Origin: a virus
Reading direction: 5' to 3' (one strand)
IMG/VR virus record: IMGVR_UViG_3300035168_000026
Coordinates: 1-43,184 of that record
DNA: 43,184 nt
The translations under genes were made by a program, and so were the position numbers. The notes beneath the pieces are model-generated. The model was not told the DNA's origin and ran no database searches. It saw nothing but the letters and a program-made list of their open reading frames with translations. How positions within the stretch are numbered: position 1 is the stretch's first letter; each line of letters starts with the position of its first letter. Below are positions 1-5,441 of the stretch, one piece after another.

Positions 1-123
1 AAGGTCTCGAGGCTGATCTCCGACTACAAGCAGGGCAAGCCCGGCAAGGCCGACACGTGGCACGACCTGACGGTCTACTCGATGATGGCCCGCCGATTGC
101 AGGAGACTGGTCGATGGCCGTGA
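1..123 (+). CDS. MazG-like pyrophosphohydrolase, 3' end only (split by window start)
   Basis: This is the last 40 codons of the gene annotated whole at 42794-43180; the cut is caused only by where the circular map was opened. The visible residues include the conserved DTWHDLTVY stretch of the MazG-like family. The stop TGA at 121-123 lies inside the next gene, which starts with ATG at 114, giving a 10-base overlap that points to translational coupling. Confidence 0.85.
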   Translation, partial: KVSRLISDYKQGKPGKADTWHDLTVYSMMARRLQETGRWP

Positions 124-127
124 TCCT
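1..127. repeat. Terminal direct repeat, left copy (circular assembly overlap)
   Basis: These 127 bases are identical to 43058-43184. A repeat of exactly 127 bases at both contig ends is what a de Bruijn assembler with k=127 leaves on a circular or circularly permuted molecule. I read it as proof of completeness rather than as a biological terminal repeat. The unit genome is 43,057 bp. Confidence 0.93.
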
Positions 128-398
128 CAAATGGCCATTCCCAGTGGATCCGGTCGGGCGCGTCCTTGAGATCGAGGTGTCGGAGGGCAAGCCGGTGCTG
201 TTCGACTTCCAGCGGGGCGTGCCGACTTTGTGGATGCAGGTGGATGATTCTGGCGGCAACCAAGTGCGGCTGCGGCGGTTCGTTATGTTCGGCACTGGCG
301 ACCCTCAGCCAGACGAACTGACGCTTGAGCATATCGGCAGCGCAGTCGGCTATGAGGGCAAGCTCGTGCTGCACTGTTTCGAGGAGGTGCTCGGCTGA
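114..398 (+). CDS. Conserved phage protein, DUF7352-like
   Basis: A 94-residue protein starting at ATG 114, overlapping the end of the MazG-like gene. It looks like a small all-beta actinophage family (MAVILKWPFPVD start, an RRFVMFGTGDPQP block in the middle and a C-terminal LVLHCFEE). From memory this resembles DUF7352; its function is unknown. It has no signal peptide or membrane segment and so is predicted cytoplasmic. It is co-transcribed with purZ, dut and the MazG-like gene across the circular join and overlaps the next gene by one base (TGATG). The longer frame from 57 would overlap the MazG-like gene heavily and lacks a better ribosome-binding site. Confidence 0.7.
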   Translation: MAVILKWPFPVDPVGRVLEIEVSEGKPVLFDFQRGVPTLWMQVDDSGGNQVRLRRFVMFGTGDPQPDELTLEHIGSAVGYEGKLVLHCFEEVLG

Positions 399-841
399 TG
401 CTCGCCTATTTGGCAGGCCCGCTCGACGGAGTCTCGCACGAGGACGGCCGGGAGTGGTATAAGAAGCTCGAAGCTCTCGCTCCGCCGGGTTGGGTGCTTT
501 ACTTGCCCGGTCATGCGTTCGCCAGTCCGGCCTCAGACGCAATCGCCACCGATGCCGCCAACCGGAGCGTTATCGTCCACGCTGCCTCCGTGGTCATCGC
601 GAACCTCAGCGGGCCAGGCAGGGGCTTCGGCACCATCCGGGAGATCGAGTTCGCCCGACAGCACGGGAGGCCCGTGGTCGTGATCGGCGAACTGGACTCA
701 CTCCTGGCGCACGATGTCGAGTGCGTGGCCAGGCCGGAGGACGTGTGGCCGTACATTATCGAGCAGATCGACCGCCAGACGGAGTCCATGCGCGACAATC
801 CGATAGTGCGACTGTTCGAGGGCCTAAGTGGCAACGAGTAG
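398..841 (+). CDS. Nucleoside 2-deoxyribosyltransferase / dNMP N-hydrolase-like protein
   Basis: A 147-residue Rossmann-like protein of the nucleoside 2-deoxyribosyltransferase superfamily. Visible features are the N-terminal strand with AGPLDG (residues about 5-10), a VVIANLSGP block, and the GTIREIEFAR helix carrying the family's glutamate, followed by GRPVVVIG. Relatives either transfer deoxyribose between bases or, as in DNPH1/RCL, hydrolyse the N-glycosidic bond of deoxynucleoside monophosphates. Its place directly after purZ, dut and the MazG-like gene suggests nucleotide-pool editing during 2-aminoadenine synthesis. One inference is removal of competing purine nucleotides, because no DatZ dATPase is recognisable. 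The substrate cannot be read from sequence. Its 3' end overlaps the GTG of the next gene by 14 bases. Confidence 0.65.
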   Translation: MLAYLAGPLDGVSHEDGREWYKKLEALAPPGWVLYLPGHAFASPASDAIATDAANRSVIVHAASVVIANLSGPGRGFGTIREIEFARQHGRPVVVIGELDSLLAHDVECVARPEDVWPYIIEQIDRQTESMRDNPIVRLFEGLSGNE

Positions 842-1334
842 ACCTGTCGTCGTCGGGCTTGACCACGACTCCAAGGGCTTCCACGCGGTCGTGTTTGGAG
901 CGGAGACTCGCTGGCGCTCCAACTCGTTCACGGAGCCGAACACAGACGTGCGCCGGATGTATGCCTGCGACTCCTTCAGGGCCTTCCTGGACTTGCTCCC
1001 TCGCCAGGCCCACATCTTCGCCGAGGAACCGCTGTCCTTGAGGAACGGCAAGACGAATCGAGTGCTCGCGCTCATGGCGGGAGCTTTGTGGGCGCAGGGC
1101 CTGGGTCGAGACCTGTTCTGGCACTGGGTGGACATCGCCCACTGGAAGCGCGAGGTCATCGGCAAAGGGAATGCCTCGAAGGAGGAGGTCGCCGACTGGG
1201 TGCGAGCTTCTGCCAAGAAGATGGGGCCGGAGGATCGCATCTCGACCTACGAAGTCTACCCAGACCTCTTCGACGCTCACTGCCTGGCGGTCTACGGCAT
1301 GCGGGCCGTCCCGACTCTCGAGCTAGTAGCATGA
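828..1334 (+). CDS. RuvC-like Holliday junction resolvase
   Basis: A 168-residue RNase H-fold nuclease. The RuvC layout is visible: a first strand ending in an Asp (VVVGLDHDSKGF, Asp about residue 12), a second-strand acid (IFAEEP), a GKGNASKEEV lysine-rich segment, and a C-terminal DLFDAHCLAVYG helix with the paired acids. RuvC-type enzymes resolve branched DNA before packaging and act on recombination intermediates, which fits a phage that also encodes a Sak4-like ATPase and a Cas4-like nuclease. The GTG start at 828 lies inside the previous gene, and the stop overlaps the next ATG (ATGA). Confidence 0.72.
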   Translation: MATSRPVVVGLDHDSKGFHAVVFGAETRWRSNSFTEPNTDVRRMYACDSFRAFLDLLPRQAHIFAEEPLSLRNGKTNRVLALMAGALWAQGLGRDLFWHWVDIAHWKREVIGKGNASKEEVADWVRASAKKMGPEDRISTYEVYPDLFDAHCLAVYGMRAVPTLELVA

Positions 1335-1993
1335 GCGCTCTGGCCTACCTCGACGCTGAGAAGGCCCGCACGACTCAGATGCTCGCTGTCGCGATGCACG
1401 AGGCTGTGTGCGGATCGTGGGAAGCAGCGGGGTTCGACGTTCGCCAGGGCTTCCTGCTCGCAGGCGAAGCCGCACGTCAGGCTCTCGCGAAAGAGGGATG
1501 GGACATCTTCGCTTTCCCCGATGGCGGCTGGGGGCTGGTGATGAGGCGGACCCGTGCCGAGGAGCAGTTGGAGGCTTTGCAGAAGGAGCGCCACGTCCAG
1601 AACCTTAAATGGGCGATGTCGCTGGCTGAGTCCGACCCGCTCTACGCCGAGGTCTTCCGGCCGTACTTCCAGAAGATCGTGGACGCGCTCGCCTCGAATC
1701 CAGCAAAGAGCCGCACGCTGCGAGACGAGCAGTTCGAGCACGACTACCGGATGGGGACTACTCCCGATAGCGCACAGAACACAGACTCGGAACTTGCCAC
1801 CACGATTGAGAAGTTGAGGGCGCTGGCTGGCCGCACGAACGATGATGCGTGGTTCGTAGGCACGACTCTGACGCTCGCCCTCCCGCAGATCGTGGCTGTG
1901 GTGGAGGCGGCGGAGGGTTACAAGGTGAACAACCCCAAGACATTGAGAACACTCAACGCGGCCCTCGCTGCTCTCGATGAGGCTCTGTCGTGA
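1331..1993 (+). CDS. Hypothetical protein
   Basis: A 220-residue protein of unknown function starting at ATG 1331 (ATGA overlap with the RuvC-like gene). It is mainly helical by composition, with charged stretches such as RAEEQLEALQKERHVQNLK near residue 70 that could form a coiled coil, and a C-terminal segment (LAGRTNDDAWFVGTTLTLALP) that is moderately hydrophobic but too polar to call a membrane helix. There are no Cys pairs or nuclease motifs. It is followed by a GTGA overlap, so it belongs to the same operon. I do not recognise the family. Confidence 0.65.
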   Translation: MSALAYLDAEKARTTQMLAVAMHEAVCGSWEAAGFDVRQGFLLAGEAARQALAKEGWDIFAFPDGGWGLVMRRTRAEEQLEALQKERHVQNLKWAMSLAESDPLYAEVFRPYFQKIVDALASNPAKSRTLRDEQFEHDYRMGTTPDSAQNTDSELATTIEKLRALAGRTNDDAWFVGTTLTLALPQIVAVVEAAEGYKVNNPKTLRTLNAALAALDEALS

Positions 1994-2184
1994 ACTTCGA
2001 ATGTCCACCACTCGATCCGCCTGGGTGTAAGTGTGACTCCCAGTGCGACTTCCCATGCTGGCAGCGTGTCGGCATCGGGCCAGCCTGCGACGACTGCGGC
2101 TGCGACCAGCCCGCCACCGAAGAGGCGGGGCAGCAACCAAAGGAGGCGGAGCTATCCGCATCGCAATGGCCATCTGCATCGTGA
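1990..2184 (+). CDS. Small cysteine-rich protein
   Basis: A 64-residue protein from GTG 1990 (GTGA overlap with the previous stop). The first 40 residues hold eight cysteines (FECPP, GCKCDSQCDFPCW, ACDDCGC), suggesting a zinc-binding or disulphide knot module. The C-terminal 25 residues are low complexity. Its last 19 bases overlap the next gene. This cysteine pattern is not expected from a random frame at this base composition, which is the main support. Function unknown. Confidence 0.5.
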   Translation: MNFECPPLDPPGCKCDSQCDFPCWQRVGIGPACDDCGCDQPATEEAGQQPKEAELSASQWPSAS

Positions 2185-2744
2185 TCTCACTACTGACCTT
2201 GGGGGCAGCTGCCGCATCTCGCGGAACCTCAATGCCTGCCGCACTGACAAAGGCTGCTCCCAAGCACCAAAGCTGCAAGCCCGCCCAGCGTGCGATCAGG
2301 TTCTACAAAGAACGGACGCACAACTGGCAGCGGCTTCGTGGCGGGAGGCTCGCGGAGAGGCTCCGGTGGCCGACGTGCCACTTGGCCCGCCGTGCAGCCT
2401 CAGAATGGCACGCGAGGGCGGAGGAGGCCAGGAAGACATATCTCCGCTGGCATGCCTACCACTGGGACTGGCCAGCCTGGCTGCCGGACAAGTGGCAGCG
2501 GGTCGGTGCCTGCGAGACGGGCTACGGGCGCAGGCCGGGCAACTGGCAGCACAGCAACTCGTCCTACGAAGGTGCCTTCGGATTCGCCAAGTCCAGCTGG
2601 GATGGCTTCAAGGATGACGCCGACCCCAAAGCAGGGCCGTACCCGTCCGACGCGTGGCAGGCGACACCTCGCCAACAGTACGAAGTCGCACTCGCTATCT
2701 GGCGGCGGTATGGGTTCTCGGGCTGGGGGTGCCGTGGTGCCTGA
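2166..2744 (+). CDS. Secreted Rpf-like transglycosylase (lysozyme-fold)
   Basis: A 192-residue exported protein. Residues 1-18 form a signal peptide or anchor (MAICIVISLLTLGAAAAS). The C-terminal 95 residues match the resuscitation-promoting factor / transglycosylase-like fold: W-rich DWPAWLPDKW, then CETGYG with the catalytic Glu at residue 117, GNWQHSNSSYEGAFGFAKSSW, and ATPRQQ. These enzymes cut the glycan strand of peptidoglycan, and Rpf-type domains are typical of Actinobacteria and their phages. It lies far from the endolysin (29311-30774), so it may act early or at another stage, such as wall remodelling or superinfection effects. ATG 2166 is chosen as the only start before the signal peptide; the AGGAGG at 2141-2146 is 19 bases away, unusually far. 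Confidence 0.72.
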   Translation: MAICIVISLLTLGAAAASRGTSMPAALTKAAPKHQSCKPAQRAIRFYKERTHNWQRLRGGRLAERLRWPTCHLARRAASEWHARAEEARKTYLRWHAYHWDWPAWLPDKWQRVGACETGYGRRPGNWQHSNSSYEGAFGFAKSSWDGFKDDADPKAGPYPSDAWQATPRQQYEVALAIWRRYGFSGWGCRGA

Positions 2745-2779
2745 CGTGTCTTCTATTCCGTACTACGATGGAGGTACCC

Positions 2780-2947
2780 ATGCAGAAGCTCCCGCCAGAG
2801 AAGACGTTGGGCGTGGTGATGCTCAAGACCGCGCACGCTTTTCAGAGATTCAACGAGGCGATGGAGCGTTCACGTGTCGAGGAGCGCAGGCAACGAGAGA
2901 TGAATCGCGCTCTGAACGTGGCTCGCGGACTCGCAAGACCTCGGTAG
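2780..2947 (+). CDS. Hypothetical 55-residue basic helical protein
   Basis: It starts at ATG 2780 with a good GGAGG at 2770-2774. The product is highly charged and predicted to be one long helix (FQRFNEAMERSRVEERRQRE). It has no recognisable family; a small DNA- or RNA-binding or scaffolding role is possible but unsupported. It lies in the forward early operon between the transglycosylase and another small gene. Confidence 0.55.
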   Translation: MQKLPPEKTLGVVMLKTAHAFQRFNEAMERSRVEERRQREMNRALNVARGLARPR

Positions 2948-2969
2948 CCCGCGCGGAGTGGAGCGTCGC

Positions 2970-3146
2970 ATGAGCGGCGTCTCCAAACCACACAAGAAGT
3001 GCCTCCCGTTCTTCCACCGCTATCACCGAATCGGTGAGCCGTACTCTGTGCCGTCATGGGATCAGCACGCCAATCCACGCCCTGGACTCGCGGTGAAGGT
3101 GCGGTGCTCCAAGTGCGGCTTCGAGAAGAAGCGGTTTCTCAAGTGA
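2970..3146 (+). CDS. Small zinc-ribbon-like protein
   Basis: A 58-residue basic protein from ATG 2970 (GTG 2958 is an alternative). It has a C-terminal CSKCGFEKKRF module plus an upstream KKCLPFFHRYH segment, which could form a His/Cys zinc site. Its stop overlaps the GTG of the next gene (GTGA). Function unknown. Confidence 0.5.
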   Translation: MSGVSKPHKKCLPFFHRYHRIGEPYSVPSWDQHANPRPGLAVKVRCSKCGFEKKRFLK

Positions 3147-3529
3147 GCGCCTCGAAGCAACATTCCAATCCGAACATGATCTCCGAGGCGGTACGTCGCA
3201 ACGGCTACTGCGGAGAAGTCTCGGCGAACGGCGAGTGGGTGTGCATCAAGGACGCCGGGCACGATGACGCGCATGGCGACGAACGGTGGGGAGGAGACGA
3301 CTTCTCGATCCTTCGCAACTACCTGTTCGACGGCATCGGCAACGACGCCCTCACGCGCATCGAAGAGCAGTTGGAAGCCGCGCCGACGTTCAACGTCGTA
3401 ATCCGAGACGACGACGGTGAGCCGATCACGGTGTGGTTCGTGACCGAGACCGAGATGATCGCATTCATTCATCTCTGGGACGCGATTCAGCGCGGATCGA
3501 ATCCAGCTTCGGAGCCGAAGGCGTCGTGA
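3143..3529 (+). CDS. Hypothetical protein
   Basis: A 128-residue acidic protein from GTG 3143. The middle shows a C-x(n)-C-x(n)-H-x-H pattern (YCGEVSANGEWVCIKDAGHDDAH), typical of small phage proteins that may bind zinc. The C-terminal half is an acidic alpha/beta stretch with FNVVIRDDDGEPITVWFVTETEM. It is coupled at both ends by GTGA overlaps. No family can be named with confidence. Confidence 0.6.
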   Translation: MSASKQHSNPNMISEAVRRNGYCGEVSANGEWVCIKDAGHDDAHGDERWGGDDFSILRNYLFDGIGNDALTRIEEQLEAAPTFNVVIRDDDGEPITVWFVTETEMIAFIHLWDAIQRGSNPASEPKAS

Positions 3530-3606
3530 GTTGTGCCGCCTGGGTGCTGTGGTGCCTAGTGTTCTGGATGATCGTCGGTGCGGTCATCTTCTTGGTAATC
3601 AACTGA
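3526..3606 (+). CDS. 26-residue single-pass membrane peptide
   Basis: GTG 3526 overlaps the previous stop (GTGA) and the frame closes at TGA 3604-3606. The peptide is almost entirely one hydrophobic helix ([10 protein letters not shown], then [13 protein letters not shown]) and would sit in the host membrane. Codon-level coupling on the upstream side and a ribosome-binding site for the next gene immediately downstream support it as a real gene. A holin, anti-holin or exclusion role is possible but not shown. Confidence 0.5.
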   Translation: MSCAAWVLWCLVFWMIVGAVIFLVIN

Positions 3607-3616
3607 AGGGAGTGTC

Positions 3617-4138
3617 ATGGGTCTAAGGTTGTTCGGAGTCCTGGCCACGATGGTGGTCGGTGTGCTCTTGGTGTTCGCCATGCCAGCGTTCGCCACCGGA
3701 GGAGGTAGCTGCCAGTGTCACGGTGATCCCGGCCCCAAGGGAGATCCTGGCCCGAAGGGGCCAAAGGGAGACCCAGGTCCTCCTGGCCCTCCAGGTGTTC
3801 CTGGTCCGAAGGGAGATCCCGGTCCTAGCGGTCCTGGCGGAGGCCAAGGTCCGCCCGGCCCCTCTGGCCCCGCAGGCCCTCCTGGCCCGAAGGGTGATCC
3901 CGGCACTCCTGGTGAAGCAGGCCCTCCCGGCCCGGCAGGGAAGACCGGTAAGTCCGGCACCGTGAAGCTCAAGCCGACGATCATCTACCGCACGGAGCCA
4001 GGGCTGCTCAAGAGGATCAAGCTCCTGGAGATCAAGATACGCAAGCTGGAGAAGTGGTGCCCCATGCCGCCAGAGCCATGCCCCCCTGGGTACACACGAA
4101 ACCCAGACGGCAAGTGCTCGCCACAAGGATCAGGCTAG
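3617..4138 (+). CDS. Secreted collagen-like protein
   Basis: A 173-residue protein from ATG 3617 with AAGGGAG upstream. A signal peptide ([19 protein letters not shown]) is followed by a CQC motif, about 75 residues of Gly-X-Y repeats of the GPKGDPGP / GPPGPPG type (rich in Pro and Lys/Asp, so able to form a stable triple helix), a short amphipathic helix ([18 protein letters not shown]) and a C-terminal cysteine-containing tail. Unlike the two collagen-like fibres at 15649 and 17492, whose repeats are Gly-X-Thr, this one is exported and sits in the early block beside a transglycosylase. It is the last gene before a strong terminator. It may coat the infected cell or the virion; the role is unknown. 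Confidence 0.75.
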   Translation: MGLRLFGVLATMVVGVLLVFAMPAFATGGGSCQCHGDPGPKGDPGPKGPKGDPGPPGPPGVPGPKGDPGPSGPGGGQGPPGPSGPAGPPGPKGDPGTPGEAGPPGPAGKTGKSGTVKLKPTIIYRTEPGLLKRIKLLEIKIRKLEKWCPMPPEPCPPGYTRNPDGKCSPQGSG

Positions 4139-4154
4139 CGGGACGCCGCTAGAC

Positions 4155-4194
4155 GGGAGCCTGGCCTTCCCTCTCTCCCCGAGGCCAGGCTCCC
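4155..4194 (+). terminator. Intrinsic-type terminator after early operon
   Basis: GGGAGCCTGGCC (4155-4166) pairs perfectly with GGCCAGGCTCCC (4183-4194) over 12 bp with a 16-base loop. There is no long T tract, as is common in high-G+C hosts. It lies 17 bases after the collagen-like gene, where the forward early block ends. Confidence 0.75.
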
Positions 4195-4205
4195 ACAGTC
4201 TCTTC

Positions 4206-4235
4206 TTGCAGGGCGACCGGCCGGGCTGCTTTAAT
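4206..4235 (+). promoter_or_regulatory. Promoter of the TTTAAT family driving the HNH gene
   Basis: TTGCAG (4206-4211), an 18-bp spacer and TTTAAT (4230-4235) match the element found upstream of five reverse-strand genes. It follows directly on a terminator, as expected for an independent transcription unit. A GTG codon lies 10 bases after the -10, so the transcript may be leaderless. Confidence 0.6.
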
Positions 4236-4244
4236 ACCCGGCAC

Positions 4245-4532
4245 GTGGCGACCGCCCTACGCTCCTGCACAGTCTGTGGACGCCGGTGCTCAGGCAGCCG
4301 GTGCCATAGGCATGCGATAGTAAGGGGCACCCAGCACCGTCGAGTACGTGCCGTGGTGCTGGCCTCCTCCTCGGCGTGCTGGATCTGTGGGGATCCGGCC
4401 CGGCCCGACGACCCGCTCACACTCGATCATGTCGTCCCGTTGTCACGGGGAGGCGCGACGACGGTGGAGAACGGACGCGCTGCGCACCTCAGCTGCAACA
4501 GCCGACGAGGGGATTCGGGGTATGAAAACTAG
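4245..4532 (+). CDS. HNH endonuclease
   Basis: A 95-residue protein with two zinc-knuckle pairs and an HNH core: CTVCGRRCSG near the N terminus, CWICGDPARPDDPLTLDHVVP, and HLSCNSRRG. HNH proteins next to terminase often assist cos cleavage and packaging; others are homing endonucleases. GTG 4245 is chosen because the frame upstream runs through a -35/-10 promoter, so an earlier TTG at 4206 would precede the transcript start. There is no Shine-Dalgarno sequence, which fits leaderless translation. It is isolated between a terminator and reverse-strand genes. Confidence 0.7.
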   Translation: MATALRSCTVCGRRCSGSRCHRHAIVRGTQHRRVRAVVLASSSACWICGDPARPDDPLTLDHVVPLSRGGATTVENGRAAHLSCNSRRGDSGYEN

Positions 4533-4596
4533 CCCTATGCATTCCTCAGCACCCCGCGCCTTCGTCGCGAGCGAGAGGTTGACCAACCCAAACATG

Positions 4597-4622
4597 CCTG
4601 AGGCCTCCGGAGAGGCCCCAGG
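4597..4622. terminator. Bidirectional hairpin between HNH gene and reverse-strand pair
   Basis: GGCCTC-CGGA-GAGGCC (4602-4617) is a perfect 6-bp stem with a tetraloop. It extends through an A/C mismatch to CCTG/CAGG (4597-4600 with 4619-4622). It lies between two convergent genes ending at 4532 and 4645. Confidence 0.55.
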
Positions 4623-4644
4623 ACGTTCCCCCAGCGAGGGAGAC

Positions 4645-5088
4645 TTACGGGCGGCGGATCTTCGAGCGCAGACCGCGAAGCTCAGCGGCCGACTCGCGCA
4701 GGTCATCGAGGTCGAGACCGACGTAGGCGGTCCAGTAGATCGCGTCGGCGACCTCGTGCCACTTGATGTAGCCGCGATACATGGCCAGCGCGAGGGCGTC
4801 GGCGTCGGAGCCGACCTCGCTGTCCTCGTCAGCTGGGGTAACCGACGGCCACACGACCCACTTGAGGGCGTCGGAGCCGAGGTAGGCAGTGATCGCGTCG
4901 GCCACGGTCGTGGTGGACTGCGGGTCGAGGGCGTCGGTCATCATGATCGAGCCTTCCATCCGCTTGGTGGCCTCGTCCACGAGGGACTCGGCGGACCAGC
5001 CGGACTCCTGGAGCGCGGCGATGATGCTGCCGAGGTGATCGGCCGTGTGGGCGTTGACCTCGGGACCGTCGATGTAAAGCTGGGGCAT
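4645..5088 (-). CDS. Hypothetical acidic protein (reverse-strand island)
   Basis: A 147-residue acidic protein starting at ATG 5088 with TAAGGAGGAACC just upstream. It follows the 77-residue gene at 5331-5098 with a 9-base gap, so the two form one reverse transcript driven by the promoter at 5371-5400. It has no signal peptide and no recognised domain; the middle contains SEVGSDADALALAMYRGYIKW and a helical C terminus (LRESAAELRGLRSK). It is inserted opposite to the structural genes and is probably a moron (extra gene). Confidence 0.62.
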   Translation of the reverse strand: MPQLYIDGPEVNAHTADHLGSIIAALQESGWSAESLVDEATKRMEGSIMMTDALDPQSTTTVADAITAYLGSDALKWVVWPSVTPADEDSEVGSDADALALAMYRGYIKWHEVADAIYWTAYVGLDLDDLRESAAELRGLRSKIRRP

Positions 5089-5097
5089 GGTTCCTCC

Positions 5098-5331
5098 TTA
5101 GCTTTCGTTGCTGGAGCGGTTGACGATTTCGAGGGCCTGGATCATGGCGGCGAGGTGGTCGTAGCACTCAGTCTTGGTGCCGATCTTGAGCGTCTTGACG
5201 ACGCCGAACGCGTCGCAGAGTTCAAGCGCGGTGTAGCCGTTCCGGCCTTCGACGTCGATGCGCAGGCCATTCAGCATGCGGCTGACGACTTCGGCGCGAT
5301 GATCGAGGTTGATCTTGGTCGTGCGGGGCAT
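5098..5331 (-). CDS. Hypothetical 77-residue protein with possible dual start
   Basis: A small protein from ATG 5331 with AGGAGG before it. The reading frame continues upstream without a stop to a second ATG at 5364, exactly six bases after the -10 hexamer of its promoter, so an 88-residue leaderless form beginning MSLNPSNQEAP is also predicted. The core (INLDHRAEVVSRMLNGL, then YTALELCDAFGVVKTL) is mixed alpha/beta and unassigned. It is the first gene of a two-gene reverse island between the HNH gene and terminase. Confidence 0.62.
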   Translation of the reverse strand: MPRTTKINLDHRAEVVSRMLNGLRIDVEGRNGYTALELCDAFGVVKTLKIGTKTECYDHLAAMIQALEIVNRSSNES

Positions 5332-5363
5332 GGGAGCCTCCTGGTTGCTGGGGTTCAAGCTCA

Positions 5364-5400
5364 TACCCGTATTAAAGCACACGGAACCCATTCCATGGGG
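5364..5400 (-). promoter_or_regulatory. Dispersed promoter element, copy A
   Basis: Read on the minus strand: a weak -35 (CCCCAT, 5400-5395), an 18-bp spacer, TTTAAT (5376-5371), ACGGGT, then ATG (5364-5362). It shares CATGGAATGGG and CGTGTGCTTTAATACGG with copy C at 14007-14042. Downstream, an ACCCCAGCA leader precedes the Shine-Dalgarno sequence. Confidence 0.65.
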
Positions 5401-5441
5401 CCTTCGAGTAGGTTGCGTGAATGTCTTAACATGAGGCGCTC

